A DNA stretch of 45,104 nucleotides, taken from positions 1 through 45,104 of the forward strand of contig MWBV01000005.1 in assembly GCA_002069705.1 (NCBI GenBank), in the 5' to 3' direction. Numbering within the stretch: position 1 is the stretch's first letter; each line of letters opens with the position of its first letter. Positions 31,160 through 40,154 of this stretch are shown piece by piece. This stretch comes from Candidatus Diapherotrites archaeon ADurb.Bin253 (lineage in GTDB: Archaea > Nanobdellota > Nanobdellia > Pacearchaeales > GW2011-AR1). The notes below the pieces were generated by a model. It did no database searches and was not told the origin of the DNA. It was given only the letters and a program-made list of their open reading frames with translations. Made by a program: the position numbers and the translations under genes.

Positions 31160-33598
31160 TTAAATTTCTTCAACAACTTTTGTTAAATCTGTGACATAAT
31201 CTCCTTCTTGAAGTTTAACAATCCTTACACCTTGTGCAGCTCTTCCCATTACTCTTATGTTTGCAAGAGAAGTTCTTATTACTATTCCTTTAGCTGTTGT
31301 TACAATTATCCCGTCATTGTCATTAACTGAAACAGTTGTCACAACATTTCCTGTTTTGTCAGATATTTTAACATTTATAACACCTTTTCCAGCTCTTGCT
31401 GTTTTTCTGTAGTCCTGAACTTCTGTTCTTTTACCATATCCTTTTTCTGTTATTGTAAGAATTACAGGAGTCTCTAAAATTTCTAAACTTACAACTTCAT
31501 CTCCTTTATCTAGTTTTATTCCTGTAACTCCATAGCTAGACCTTCCCATTTGCCTTACATCATTGGAACTGAATCTTATTGCTTTACCATGTTTTGTTGC
31601 TAGAAGAACTTCTTGGTCTTTCTTTACAACCCCAACTCCAATTAAAAAGTCTGAATTATCATTTGGTAAGTTAAGGGCCTTTATTCCTGAAGCTCTTGGA
31701 TTAGAGAAATTATGCAAAGATGTTTTCTTTACAACTCCTAATTTAGTTGCCATAAATAAATCATCTTCAAAGTTCTTTACAGAAATTACATTTGTAACTT
31801 TTTCGTCTTTTAATCCAAGCATGTTTATCAATGCTTTACCCTTACTGTATCTTTCTGCTACAGGTATTTCATATGCCTTTAACCACAAAACTCTTCCTCT
31901 GCTTGTAAAGAACATTAAATAATCATGAGTAGAACAAGTAATTAATTGTTTGACAAAGTCCCCTGTTGCTAAATCACTTCCAATAACCCCTCTTCCTCCT
32001 CTATTTTGCTCTTTGTAAGATTGAACATCCATTCTCTTACAATATCCTTTATCAGTTATTGTTACTACAACTTCTTTTTCTTGTATTAGGTCTTTTTCTT
32101 TGATTTCTTTTATGCTCTTAAGAATCTGTGTTCTTCTGTTGTCCCCATATACTTTCTTTAATTCATTTACTTCTTTTGTTATTATTTTAAGAACTTCTTT
32201 TGTGTCTGCTAAGATTGCTTCATATTCTTTTATTTTTCCTTTTAATTCTTCTGCTTCTTTTTTTAGTTTTTCAACTTCCATAGAAGTTAATTGTTGTAAT
32301 TTTGTTTCAAGAATAGCCTGAGTTTGTTTTTTTGTTAAACTATATTTTTTCATAAGTGCTTCAGAAGCTTCTGCAGTAGTTTTGGATTTCTTTATTAAGT
32401 TTATAACACCATCAATATCTTTGAGTGCAATTAAAAGTCCTTCAACAATTTCTTGTCTTTCTTTTGCCTTCTTTAATTCAAATTTTGTTCTGTTGACGAT
32501 TATTTGTTTTCTGTAGTTAACATAAGAATCAAGAACTTCTTTGAGATTCATTACTTTTGGTTTTCCACCTTCAAGAGCAAGGAAATTAACATTAAAAGAA
32601 TCTTGAAGTCGAGTATATTTGTATAAAGCGTTTATTACAAATTTAGAGTTAGCTTCTTTTCTTAATTCCAAGACAATTCTTATTTTACCTTTAGAAGATT
32701 CATCTCTCAAATCCCAAACATCTTTTATCTTTTTATCTTGAACTAATTTAGCTATTTGTTCAACAAGAGTTGTTTTATTTAACATATAAGGTATTTCAGT
32801 TATAACAATTGCTTCTTTTTTATTTATTGTTTCAGTTGTTGTTTTACCACGCATTATCAGTTTTCCTCTTCCTGTTTGATATAAAGAAATCATATCTCCT
32901 TGGACACTTCCTCCTGTTGGAAAATCAGGTCCAAGCATAATTTCATTTAGTTCTTTAAAACTTATTTGAGGATTTTTAATGTAAGCATTTATAGCATCAC
33001 AAACTTCAGTTAGATTATGTGGTGGAATATTTGTTGCCATACCCACAGCAATACCTGAAGCTCCATTGAGGATTAATGTAGGGAGTTTTCCAGGGAGCAA
33101 TTCTGGTTCTTTTAAAGAATTGTCAAAATTAGGTAAATGGTTTACAGTGTCTTTTTCTAAATCTTGTAAAAGTTCTTGAGAGATTGGCATTAGTTTTGCT
33201 TCAGTATACCTATAAGCAGCTGGAGGGTCTCCATCAATTGAACCAAAATTTCCTTGACCATATACAAGAGGATATCTTAAGGAGAAATCTTGAGCCATTC
33301 TTACTAATGCATCATATGCAGCACTATCTCCATGAGGATGGTACTTACCAATAACATCTCCTACTATTCTTGCAGATTTTTTTGTTGCAGTATTTGGTTT
33401 TAAACCCATTTGGTGCATTGAGTATAATATTCTTCTTTGAACTGGTTTTAATCCGTCTTCAATTGCAGGAATAGCTCTTGATACTATAACACTCATAGCA
33501 TAATCAAGATAAGATTTTTTCATTTCTTCAGAAACTTCTCTAGGAAAAATTCCTTTTTTCAGATTTTCTTCAGCTTTTGGATCAATGTTTGGTGTCAT
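31160..33598 (-). CDS. gyrA: DNA gyrase subunit A
   Basis: An 812-aa bacterial-type topoisomerase IIA breakage subunit. [33 protein letters not shown] and the catalytic Tyr131 in AYRYTEAK form the cleavage core. A long coiled-coil arm follows (about 380-480), then a C-terminal beta-pinwheel. The gyrase-specific box [10 protein letters not shown] (a variant of QRRGGKG) shows it wraps DNA and introduces negative supercoils, rather than being topoisomerase IV. It is the last gene of gyrB-Nudix-zinc ribbon-gyrA; ATG at 33598 follows the previous stop as TAA-A-ATG. A TTG at 33607 would overlap the upstream gene and is less likely. Gyrase in archaea is generally taken as transferred from bacteria. 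Confidence 0.96.
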   Translation of the reverse strand: MTPNIDPKAEENLKKGIFPREVSEEMKKSYLDYAMSVIVSRAIPAIEDGLKPVQRRILYSMHQMGLKPNTATKKSARIVGDVIGKYHPHGDSAAYDALVRMAQDFSLRYPLVYGQGNFGSIDGDPPAAYRYTEAKLMPISQELLQDLEKDTVNHLPNFDNSLKEPELLPGKLPTLILNGASGIAVGMATNIPPHNLTEVCDAINAYIKNPQISFKELNEIMLGPDFPTGGSVQGDMISLYQTGRGKLIMRGKTTTETINKKEAIVITEIPYMLNKTTLVEQIAKLVQDKKIKDVWDLRDESSKGKIRIVLELRKEANSKFVINALYKYTRLQDSFNVNFLALEGGKPKVMNLKEVLDSYVNYRKQIIVNRTKFELKKAKERQEIVEGLLIALKDIDGVINLIKKSKTTAEASEALMKKYSLTKKQTQAILETKLQQLTSMEVEKLKKEAEELKGKIKEYEAILADTKEVLKIITKEVNELKKVYGDNRRTQILKSIKEIKEKDLIQEKEVVVTITDKGYCKRMDVQSYKEQNRGGRGVIGSDLATGDFVKQLITCSTHDYLMFFTSRGRVLWLKAYEIPVAERYSKGKALINMLGLKDEKVTNVISVKNFEDDLFMATKLGVVKKTSLHNFSNPRASGIKALNLPNDNSDFLIGVGVVKKDQEVLLATKHGKAIRFSSNDVRQMGRSSYGVTGIKLDKGDEVVSLEILETPVILTITEKGYGKRTEVQDYRKTARAGKGVINVKISDKTGNVVTTVSVNDNDGIIVTTAKGIVIRTSLANIRVMGRAAQGVRIVKLQEGDYVTDLTKVVEEI

Positions 33599-33599
33599 T

Positions 33600-33920
33600 T
33601 TATGCAACTTCTTCTCCTTTTTTATCTAAGAATTCCATAAGTTCATCTTCAGTTAATTGTTTTTCTTTTATATCTGTTCCAGTCCATTTACATTTTTTAC
33701 ATTCCCATTGTTTTCCTGTACTGCTCTCTTCTTCAAAGTCCATATTGCTTAGTGTTATTACAACATCATCACTTTTGCATTTAGGACAGATTTTTATTTT
33801 GAATGTTTTTCCTTGTTTTTTATCTGGAGCTGATTTTCCTTTGGCTTTAGCATATTCTTCAGGTGAATCATACCCTTCTAATATCCATGCAGGTGTTGTT
33901 AGTTTTCCTTTTTTTGCCAT
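33600..33920 (-). CDS. Zinc-ribbon protein inside the gyrase operon
   Basis: A 106-aa protein. The N-terminal motif [20 protein letters not shown] is followed by a basic stretch, then a zinc ribbon [14 protein letters not shown]...[13 protein letters not shown] (two C-x2-C pairs about 30 residues apart). The C-terminal tail is acidic. It looks like a TFIIS or RPB9 ribbon but lacks the acidic DE hairpin that TFIIS/TFS uses for cleavage, so it is not the transcript-cleavage factor. The same N-terminal motif seems to recur in small DPANN proteins (from memory, not checked). Position between Nudix and gyrA, with TAA-A-ATG junctions on both sides, links its expression tightly to gyrase. Confidence 0.78.
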   Translation of the reverse strand: MAKKGKLTTPAWILEGYDSPEEYAKAKGKSAPDKKQGKTFKIKICPKCKSDDVVITLSNMDFEEESSTGKQWECKKCKWTGTDIKEKQLTEDELMEFLDKKGEEVA

Positions 33921-33921
33921 T

Positions 33922-34311
33922 TTAAAACTCCTTGAAATATTTTATTAATATTTTTTTTGTTTCAGGATCTATTCTAAGTTGATTTAATTCTTTTTTTCCA
34001 AACAATGCAATTCCTACACCTTCCTTTATTTTTATTTTAGATAAATCATTTAATTTACCTAAGAATACATAAAATGTTGATTTGCCTCTTTTAGAAATTG
34101 TTTTTTCAGTAAACATAAATTTTACATTCATCTTAATTCCAAGTTCCTCTTTTATTTCTCTTAGCATTTCTTTGTGAAAATCTTCTGATTCAGCTTCTCC
34201 TCCAACAAAACACCAAACTCCAGGATAAACAGGGTAATCTAAACTTTTCTTTTGTAAAAGCAATTCTTTTTTGTTGTTCTCTATGATTGTTACTACTATT
34301 GTTTTTTCCAT
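33922..34311 (-). CDS. Nudix hydrolase in the gyrase operon
   Basis: A 129-aa enzyme with a complete Nudix box, GGEAESEDFHKEMLREIKEELGI (G-x5-E-x7-RE-U-x-EE-x-G-U), preceded by the PVYPGVWCFVGG lead-in. It hydrolyses a nucleoside diphosphate linked to another moiety. The nearest named types are MutT-like sanitising enzymes, but the substrate cannot be told from this. It follows gyrB (ATG at 34311, one A after the gyrB stop) and precedes the zinc ribbon. An ATG at 34320 would overlap gyrB. A role in cleaning nucleotides for DNA metabolism is inference. Confidence 0.88.
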   Translation of the reverse strand: MEKTIVVTIIENNKKELLLQKKSLDYPVYPGVWCFVGGEAESEDFHKEMLREIKEELGIKMNVKFMFTEKTISKRGKSTFYVFLGKLNDLSKIKIKEGVGIALFGKKELNQLRIDPETKKILIKYFKEF

Positions 34312-34312
34312 T

Positions 34313-36202
34313 TTATACATCTAGTTCTGCCTCATGTGCATTTTCTTGAATGAAATCTCTTCTTGCTTGTACATCATCTCCCATAAGCATTGTGAATACT
34401 CTGTCTGCTTCAATTGCATCTTTAATATATATTTTTTTTATCTTCCTTGTTTTAGGATTCATTGTTGTATCCCATAATTGTGTTGAGTTCATTTCCCCTA
34501 AACCCTTGAAACGTGTAACCCCTCCTTCATTTACTCCTAATTCTGCTGTTACTTTTTTGAGTTCCTCATCTGAGTAAACATAAATATCTTTTTGTCCTTT
34601 TCTTACTCTATATAATGGAGGCATTGCAGCGTAGATGTGTCCATGCTCAATTAATTGGGGCATGAATCTGAAAAAGAAAGTTAAAAGAAGAGTTTTTATG
34701 TGTTCTCCATCAACATCTGCATCTGTCATCATTATGATTTTTCCATATCTTATTTTTGCGGGGTCAAATTGTTCTCCTATTCCAGTTCCTATAACTGTAA
34801 TCATGTTTGTTATTTCTTCACTTGAAAGAGCTTTTGATGGATTTGCTTTTTCAACATTGAGTATTTTACCTCTAAGAGGAAGAATTGCTTGTATTTCTTT
34901 ATTTCTTGCCATTTTAGCAGAGCCTCCTGCAGATTCTCCTTCAACTAAATATAATTCAGTTTCTTCTGATTTTTTATCTGAACAATCTGCAAGCTTTCCA
35001 GGTAATCCTCCTAATGAGAATGCATTTTTTCTTCTGACCAAATCTTTGGCTTTTTTTGCAGCAAGTCTTGCTTTAGCAGCTTGAAGAGATTTATCTGCTA
35101 TTTTCTTTGCTACTTGTGGATTTTCTTCGAAGAATTCTGTTAGGGCAGAAGTAACTATTGAATCAACAATTCCTTTTACTTCAGAATTTCCTAATTTTGT
35201 CTTTGTCTGTCCTTCAAATTGTGGTTCTGAAATTTTAATACTTACTATTGCTGTTAATCCTTCTCTTACATCATCTCCTGAAAATGAATCATTCTTAAGT
35301 AAATCTTTTTTCTTTGCATAATCATTTATTACCCTTGTAAGGGCAGTCTTGAAACCAGAAATATGAGTTCCTCCTTCAACAGTATTTATTGTATTTACAA
35401 ATCCGAATATATTTTCCTGGTAAGTTGAATTGTATTGTATTGCAATTTCAACTGCACCATTAGTCATTTGTCTTTTAAAATAAATAGGTTTGTGTAATAT
35501 TTCTTTGGATTTGTTTATCCACCTTACAAATTCAACTAATCCTCCACTTGAGAAAAATTCTTGTGAAGTGTCTTTTATTTCATCTCTTAATTCTATTTTC
35601 AATCCAGCATTTAGGAAAGTTACTTCTCTAAATCTTGATTCTAAAACTTTGAAATCAAAAGTTGTTGTTGAAAATATTTGTTCATCTGGATAAAAGGTTA
35701 TTTTTGTTCCTGTTTCATTTGTATCTCCCACAACCTTCATTTTTGTTGTTGGATTTCCTCTGGAATATTCTTGTTGATGTATTTTACCATCACGTTTTAT
35801 CTCAAGGATTAATTTTTTTGAAAGAGCATTAACACAGGAAACTCCTACTCCATGTAATCCTCCTGAAATAGCATAAGATTTCTTATCAAATTTTCCTCCT
35901 GCATGGAGTTTTGTTAAAGCTATTTGTGCTGCAGGAACTTTGTAATCTGGATGAATGTCTACAGGTATACCTCTTCCATCATCATCAACAGTTACAGAAC
36001 CATCTTTGTTTAGAGTTACCTTTATTCTATCACAGAATCCAGCTAAAGCTTCATCTACAGAATTATCAACTACCTCATAAACTAAGTGATGTAATCCCTC
36101 TTTTCCTGTTGAACCAATGTACATAGCAGGTCTTTTTCTGATTCCTTCTAAACCTTCTAATACCTTGATATCATTAGCGGTATAATCTTTTTTTTCTGCC
36201 AT
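34313..36202 (-). CDS. gyrB: DNA gyrase subunit B
   Basis: A 629-aa ATPase subunit. The GHKL ATP-binding fold shows EVVDNSVDEALAG, DDDGRGIPVD and GGLHGVGVSCVNALS. The TOPRIM domain has LYLVEGESAGGSAKMARNKEIQAILPLRGKILNVEKA and the metal-binding MTDADVDGEHI. The C-terminal FKGLGEMNSTQLWDTTMNP block is also present. It is the first gene of the four-gene gyrase operon. The upstream region holds TATA-like elements and a near-perfect 21-bp palindrome at 36284-36304 that may act as a control site. Confidence 0.97.
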   Translation of the reverse strand: MAEKKDYTANDIKVLEGLEGIRKRPAMYIGSTGKEGLHHLVYEVVDNSVDEALAGFCDRIKVTLNKDGSVTVDDDGRGIPVDIHPDYKVPAAQIALTKLHAGGKFDKKSYAISGGLHGVGVSCVNALSKKLILEIKRDGKIHQQEYSRGNPTTKMKVVGDTNETGTKITFYPDEQIFSTTTFDFKVLESRFREVTFLNAGLKIELRDEIKDTSQEFFSSGGLVEFVRWINKSKEILHKPIYFKRQMTNGAVEIAIQYNSTYQENIFGFVNTINTVEGGTHISGFKTALTRVINDYAKKKDLLKNDSFSGDDVREGLTAIVSIKISEPQFEGQTKTKLGNSEVKGIVDSIVTSALTEFFEENPQVAKKIADKSLQAAKARLAAKKAKDLVRRKNAFSLGGLPGKLADCSDKKSEETELYLVEGESAGGSAKMARNKEIQAILPLRGKILNVEKANPSKALSSEEITNMITVIGTGIGEQFDPAKIRYGKIIMMTDADVDGEHIKTLLLTFFFRFMPQLIEHGHIYAAMPPLYRVRKGQKDIYVYSDEELKKVTAELGVNEGGVTRFKGLGEMNSTQLWDTTMNPKTRKIKKIYIKDAIEADRVFTMLMGDDVQARRDFIQENAHEAELDV

Positions 36203-36283
36203 CTTATAAAAAATCTGTATTTTTTATATTATTTCTCTTTATTATTCCGTAAAAAAGAAAACCCCTTTTATAAATCTTTCTGC

Positions 36284-36304
36284 TATTTTATCGTCGATAA
36301 AATA
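36284..36304. promoter_or_regulatory. 21-bp inverted repeat upstream of the gyrase operon
   Basis: The arms TATTTTATCG (36284-36293) and CGATAAAATA (36295-36304) are perfectly complementary around a single central T. The site lies about 80 bp before the gyrB ATG and about 70 bp after the CBS gene's end on the same strand. The one-base spacer leaves no loop for an RNA hairpin, so a protein-binding site for control of gyrase is the better reading. Confidence 0.5.
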
Positions 36305-36373
36305 AAAAAATGAGTAAAAATCAGTTAAAATATTTAAATTATTTTTAATTAATTTACTATAGAATAAAATTCT

Positions 36374-36940
36374 TTAAGCTTCCTTACAAGAGACACAAAT
36401 TAGCATTCCTTTATGTCTTTCTAATCGCCCATAATTTCCACATTCTTCACATATTCCTTCCCTAAAACCTGACATCTTTTTTTCTTTTGCTTTTTTTACA
36501 AGCTTTAATTTTCTTGCTTCTTCTCTTATTTCAGCAAATTCTTGTAATTCAGGATAAATTTCAGGATTAAAGCTTAAGATATCTTTTGTTGTAATTAATC
36601 CAACTAATTCATTGTTGTCTATGACTGGGAGTCTTTCAAATCTGGATTTTTTCATTTTCTTTAAAGCTTCTTCAAGTGTAGCACTTGGTTTTATTACAGC
36701 AATTTTTTTTGGAGAGATGTCTTTTGCTTGTATTGATGAAAGGTCTTTTTGGGACTTTTTTACAAGTGCCCAGAGAATATCCTGTGTTGAAATCAACCCT
36801 ATAAGCTTCTTTTTTTCAACAAGAAGAAGGCTTCCTGTCTTTTTTTTGACCATCTTTTTAGCACATTCTAGTAAATTAGCATTTGGACTAATAACAAGGG
36901 GTTCTCTTGTCATTATATCAGAAACCAGTATTTTGTACAT
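36374..36940 (-). CDS. Two-CBS-domain protein with C-terminal zinc ribbon
   Basis: A 188-aa protein. Two CBS domains (about 8-60 and 74-125) each show the pattern VSDIMTREPLVISPNANLLECAKKM...LIGLISTQDILWAL and ISPKKIAVIKPSATLEEALKKM...LVGLITTKDILSF. A linker helix follows, then a ribbon ICEECGNYGRLERHKGMLICVSCKEA with two C-x2-C pairs. CBS pairs sense adenine nucleotides; the ribbon could contact RNA, DNA or a protein. The ATG at 36940 is taken because a TTATAAATA box (36962-36970) is 26 nt upstream; the GTG at 36961 would overlap that box. Confidence 0.87.
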   Translation of the reverse strand: MYKILVSDIMTREPLVISPNANLLECAKKMVKKKTGSLLLVEKKKLIGLISTQDILWALVKKSQKDLSSIQAKDISPKKIAVIKPSATLEEALKKMKKSRFERLPVIDNNELVGLITTKDILSFNPEIYPELQEFAEIREEARKLKLVKKAKEKKMSGFREGICEECGNYGRLERHKGMLICVSCKEA

Positions 36941-36961
36941 ATTTTTACAGGGTTTTAGCAC

Positions 36962-36970
36962 TTATAAATA
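36962..36970 (-). promoter_or_regulatory. TATA-like box of the CBS gene
   Basis: TATTTATAA on the minus strand, centred 26 nt before the ATG at 36940; it covers the upstream GTG and so decides the start. Confidence 0.5.
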
Positions 36971-37072
36971 TTTTTTACCACTTCAAAAATATAAGTCTTG
37001 TTTAAAAAATGATAATATTGAATTTCAATACAATAATGCTTAAATAAATGATTTGAGAACATTTTTTATTAG

Positions 37073-37082
37073 GTGGAGGAAC
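37073..37082 (+). promoter_or_regulatory. Strong Shine-Dalgarno of the 80-aa/thermosome unit
   Basis: GGTGGAGGAA lies about 14 nt before the ATG at 37096, a longer spacing than usual. A TATA-like CTTAAATAAA (about 37039-37048) gives a leader of about 30 nt. Confidence 0.5.
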
Positions 37083-37095
37083 ATATTAAACTGAA

Positions 37096-37338
37096 ATGGA
37101 TAGACAATATAGAACTAAAATAAATCTTGAGGGAGAATATGCTTATGAAGATGTAAGTCTATTTTTAGAGAAGATTAGCTTGGAGTGTGATAAATATAAA
37201 CATGGAGGTGTTTATTTTCTTGATAAAGATAGATACCAAAGAACAAGGGTAGATTCAAAAAATAAAACAGTCGAATTAACAGATAAGGTTGAAGAATGGA
37301 TATTTAATAGCATAAATGAATTAAGTATAAAAAAGTGA
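37096..37338 (+). CDS. 80-aa protein coupled to the thermosome gene
   Basis: A small charged protein (MDRQYRTKINLEGEYAYEDVSLFLEKISLECDKY...). Helix-strand composition, one Cys and no family recognised. Its stop TGA is one base before the thermosome ATG, so translation is coupled and both share the strong ribosome site upstream. A chaperonin cofactor or a protein needed at the same level is possible; only the coupling supports it. Confidence 0.68.
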   Translation: MDRQYRTKINLEGEYAYEDVSLFLEKISLECDKYKHGGVYFLDKDRYQRTRVDSKNKTVELTDKVEEWIFNSINELSIKK

Positions 37339-37339
37339 T

Positions 37340-38968
37340 ATGACAAATAAACCAATAACCTTAATGCCTGAAGATATACAGAGAATTATTGGTAAAGATG
37401 CTCAAAGGAATAACATTGCTGCAGCTAAACTTGTTGCAGAGATTGTTAAAACGACTTTGGGGCCAAGAGGCATGGATAAGATGCTTGTTTCTCCTTTAGA
37501 TGATATAATTATAACTAATGATGGAGCAACTATTTTAAGTGAGATGCAAATTGAACATCCTGCTGCAAAAATGATGGTTGAGATTGCTAAAACTCAAGAA
37601 TCTGAAGTTGGAGATGGAACAACTTCTGCTGTGATGATTGCAGGAAAACTTTTAGAAAATGCAGAGAAGCTTTTAGATAAGAAAATACATCCTATTGTTA
37701 TTGTTAAAGGATATAGAATTGCTGCAGAAAAAGCTCAGGACATTTTGAAAGAATTGTCTCTGGAAGTTGATCATAAAGATGAATTTGTTTTGAAACAGAT
37801 TGCAATGACTGCAATGACTGGGAAAGGAGCAGAAGATTCTAAGGAAAATCTTTCAGATATTGTTGTTAAGGCAGTTAATCAGATTGAGGAAAATGGTTTT
37901 GTGGATTTAGATAATATAAAAATAGAGAAAGCAAGAGGAGAAGGTATTGGAGATAGTGAATTAATATCTGGGATTGTTATTGATAAAGGAAAAATAACCT
38001 TGGATATGCCTTCTTATGTTAAAAACGCAAGAATTGCTTTAATTGATATTCCTTTGGAACTTAAATCTCCTGAATTAAAAACAGAGGTTTCAATTTCTTC
38101 TCCTGAACAATTACAAAGATTTTTACTTCAGGAAGAAAATTCAATTAAAGAGATTGTTAATTTGGTGAGAGAATCAACTGCTAATGTTGTATTTTGTCAG
38201 AAAGGTGTTGATGATTTTGCAAGTTTTCTTTTAGCTAGAAATGGAATTTATGTTTGTAGAAGAGTTGCAAGAAGTGATATGCATAAGATAGCAAAAGCTA
38301 CAGGTGCTAAGATAATAAGTAACTTAAATGATTTAACACAACTTGAATTAGGTTCAGCAGAGAATGTTGAAAATGTTAAGAGGGGAAATGATTTTTATAC
38401 TTACATCCAAGGGTGCAAAAATCCTAAGGCTGTTACTATTTTAATTCACGGTGGAAGCGACCATGTTATGGATGAAATTGAGAGAGCAATAGATGATGGG
38501 TTAGGTGATGTTTCTTGTGTTTTAAAATCTGGATTAGTTGTTCCTGGTGGAGGGGCTATTGAGATGGAGGTTTCCAGAAGATTAAAACAATTTGGACAGA
38601 CTATTTCAGGAAGAGAAAGATTAGCTGTAGAAGAATTTGCAAATGCTTTGGAATTTATACCTCTTACTCTTGCTGAAAATGCTGGTTTAGATCCAATAGA
38701 CATTATCACTGAATTAAGGGCTAAACATGATTCAGGAGATAAGAATGCTGGACTGAATTTATTTGAGAATAAAGTTGCAAATGTTCTTGAAGCTAAAATA
38801 ATAGAACCTTATAATATAAAGAGTCAGGAAATTGATTCTGCAACAGAAGTTGCAAATATGATTTTAAGGATAGATGATGTTATTGCTTCTAAGCCAGATA
38901 AGAGAGGAAAAATGAGCTTTACAGGTGAGAGGGGAAGAGAAGCAGAATTTATGAGTGGATTAGAGTAG
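37340..38968 (+). CDS. Thermosome subunit (group II chaperonin)
   Basis: A 542-aa ATP-driven folding chaperonin that forms eight- or nine-fold double rings. Signatures: [57 protein letters not shown] in the equatorial ATP site, the catalytic Asp region [12 protein letters not shown], and [15 protein letters not shown] and [15 protein letters not shown] near the C-terminus. The C-terminus ends AEFMSGLE and lacks the Gly-Gly-Met repeat tail. The window carries a single copy. It is the second gene of a unit with the 80-aa protein. Confidence 0.97.
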   Translation: MTNKPITLMPEDIQRIIGKDAQRNNIAAAKLVAEIVKTTLGPRGMDKMLVSPLDDIIITNDGATILSEMQIEHPAAKMMVEIAKTQESEVGDGTTSAVMIAGKLLENAEKLLDKKIHPIVIVKGYRIAAEKAQDILKELSLEVDHKDEFVLKQIAMTAMTGKGAEDSKENLSDIVVKAVNQIEENGFVDLDNIKIEKARGEGIGDSELISGIVIDKGKITLDMPSYVKNARIALIDIPLELKSPELKTEVSISSPEQLQRFLLQEENSIKEIVNLVRESTANVVFCQKGVDDFASFLLARNGIYVCRRVARSDMHKIAKATGAKIISNLNDLTQLELGSAENVENVKRGNDFYTYIQGCKNPKAVTILIHGGSDHVMDEIERAIDDGLGDVSCVLKSGLVVPGGGAIEMEVSRRLKQFGQTISGRERLAVEEFANALEFIPLTLAENAGLDPIDIITELRAKHDSGDKNAGLNLFENKVANVLEAKIIEPYNIKSQEIDSATEVANMILRIDDVIASKPDKRGKMSFTGERGREAEFMSGLE

Positions 38969-39014
38969 AATTCTTCTCAATAATACTTAAAAACCAGTAT
39001 CTCTAGTATTTTTT

Positions 39015-40139
39015 ATGTATTATCATATTATACTTACAGAAAAATGCAATTCCAGATGCAAATATTGTTATCAAAAGTCAATGGAAGAATTTGATAATGG
39101 ACTTAAAGATAAATTTGAATTTGATTATAGTGCTCCGTGCGAATCAACAGTTAAAGGAGTTGATGTTGCACGATTCTTGAAAGATGGGGACTGTTTGATA
39201 TTTTATGGTGGAGAACCTTTAGTTAATTTTCAGAAAATGAAGGAAATAATAGATTCTGTTGAGAAATCTAAAAAGAAAATAAAATTCTATATACAAACTA
39301 ATGGAAAATTGCTTGATGAAATACCCTTGATTTACATCAACAAAATGTCTAAGATGCTTGTTTCAATAGATGGAGATATGAGAAGGACAGATTATAATAG
39401 AGGTTTTGGAACTTACAATAAGGTCCTTAATAATTTAATTGAATTAAGAGAAAAAGGATATAAGGGAGAGATTGTTGCAAGGATGACTTTGTCTTTTTCA
39501 GATGTTTTTGGACAAGTTAGACACATAGTTGGATTAATTGAGAAAGGTATATTTGATTCTGTTCATTGGCAGATTGATGCTGGATTTTACAAATCTGATT
39601 TTAATAAAAAACAGTTTAAACTTTTTGTAAAAGAATATAATAGGTCTATAGATAGATTGTTGGATTTTTGGGTTGATTATATGAAAGAAAATAAGAAAGT
39701 TTTGAAATTTTATCCTTTTTTAGGAATATTTGAGTGTTTACATTATAATAGAAAAACAAAACTTCATTGTGGTTCTGGATATGCAAATTACACTATTTTA
39801 ACTAATGGTAAAATTGTTGCTTGTCCTATTATGAGCGGTATAAAGAATTTTTATTGTGGGGATTTGGCTTCTCCTAATGAAACACTTAAAGAAATTTATG
39901 TTCAAGAACCTTGTAGTTCTTGTGAATATCTGGATATTTGTGGAGGAAGATGTTTGTATAGTAATTATGCTCAACTTTGGCCTGAAGAAGGACAAAAGTT
40001 AATCTGTGAAAGTGTAATCCATTTAATTCAAGGGGTTTATGATGTATTACCCAAGATAGAAGATTTAATTGAAAAGAAAATTATTTTGGAATATGATTTT
40101 GATTATGAGAAATATTTTGGTCCTGAGATTATACCGTAA
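39015..40139 (+). CDS. Radical SAM/SPASM protein, AF1577-like peptide-modifying type
   Basis: A 374-aa enzyme. Cys11-x3-Cys15-x2-Cys18 (CNSRCKYCYQ) binds the radical SAM cluster and LIFYGGEPLVNF the SAM. The C-terminal SPASM region has CGSGYANYTILTNGKIVACPIMSG and EPCSSCEYLDICGGRCLYSNYA. The opening MYYHIILTEKCNSRCKYC and the FYGGEPL block match the archaeal group annotated as putative peptide-modifying radical SAM enzymes of the AF1577 type. The target is unknown and no precursor gene is evident. A CTTAAAAAC box lies about 25 nt before the ATG. The gene is downstream of the thermosome but has its own promoter. Confidence 0.85.
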   Translation: MYYHIILTEKCNSRCKYCYQKSMEEFDNGLKDKFEFDYSAPCESTVKGVDVARFLKDGDCLIFYGGEPLVNFQKMKEIIDSVEKSKKKIKFYIQTNGKLLDEIPLIYINKMSKMLVSIDGDMRRTDYNRGFGTYNKVLNNLIELREKGYKGEIVARMTLSFSDVFGQVRHIVGLIEKGIFDSVHWQIDAGFYKSDFNKKQFKLFVKEYNRSIDRLLDFWVDYMKENKKVLKFYPFLGIFECLHYNRKTKLHCGSGYANYTILTNGKIVACPIMSGIKNFYCGDLASPNETLKEIYVQEPCSSCEYLDICGGRCLYSNYAQLWPEEGQKLICESVIHLIQGVYDVLPKIEDLIEKKIILEYDFDYEKYFGPEIIP

Positions 40140-40154
40140 ATTTTTTATTAGATA

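Noticed and set aside
31160-33598. ParC (topoisomerase IV) instead of GyrA
   Set aside because: The gyrase box variant QNRGGRG and a full C-terminal pinwheel are present, and gyrB is in the same operon.
33600-33920. Zinc-ribbon protein as transcript cleavage factor TFS/TFIIS
   Set aside because: The ribbon lacks the acidic DE tip and the usual Q-x-R-S-A-D-E segment of cleavage factors.
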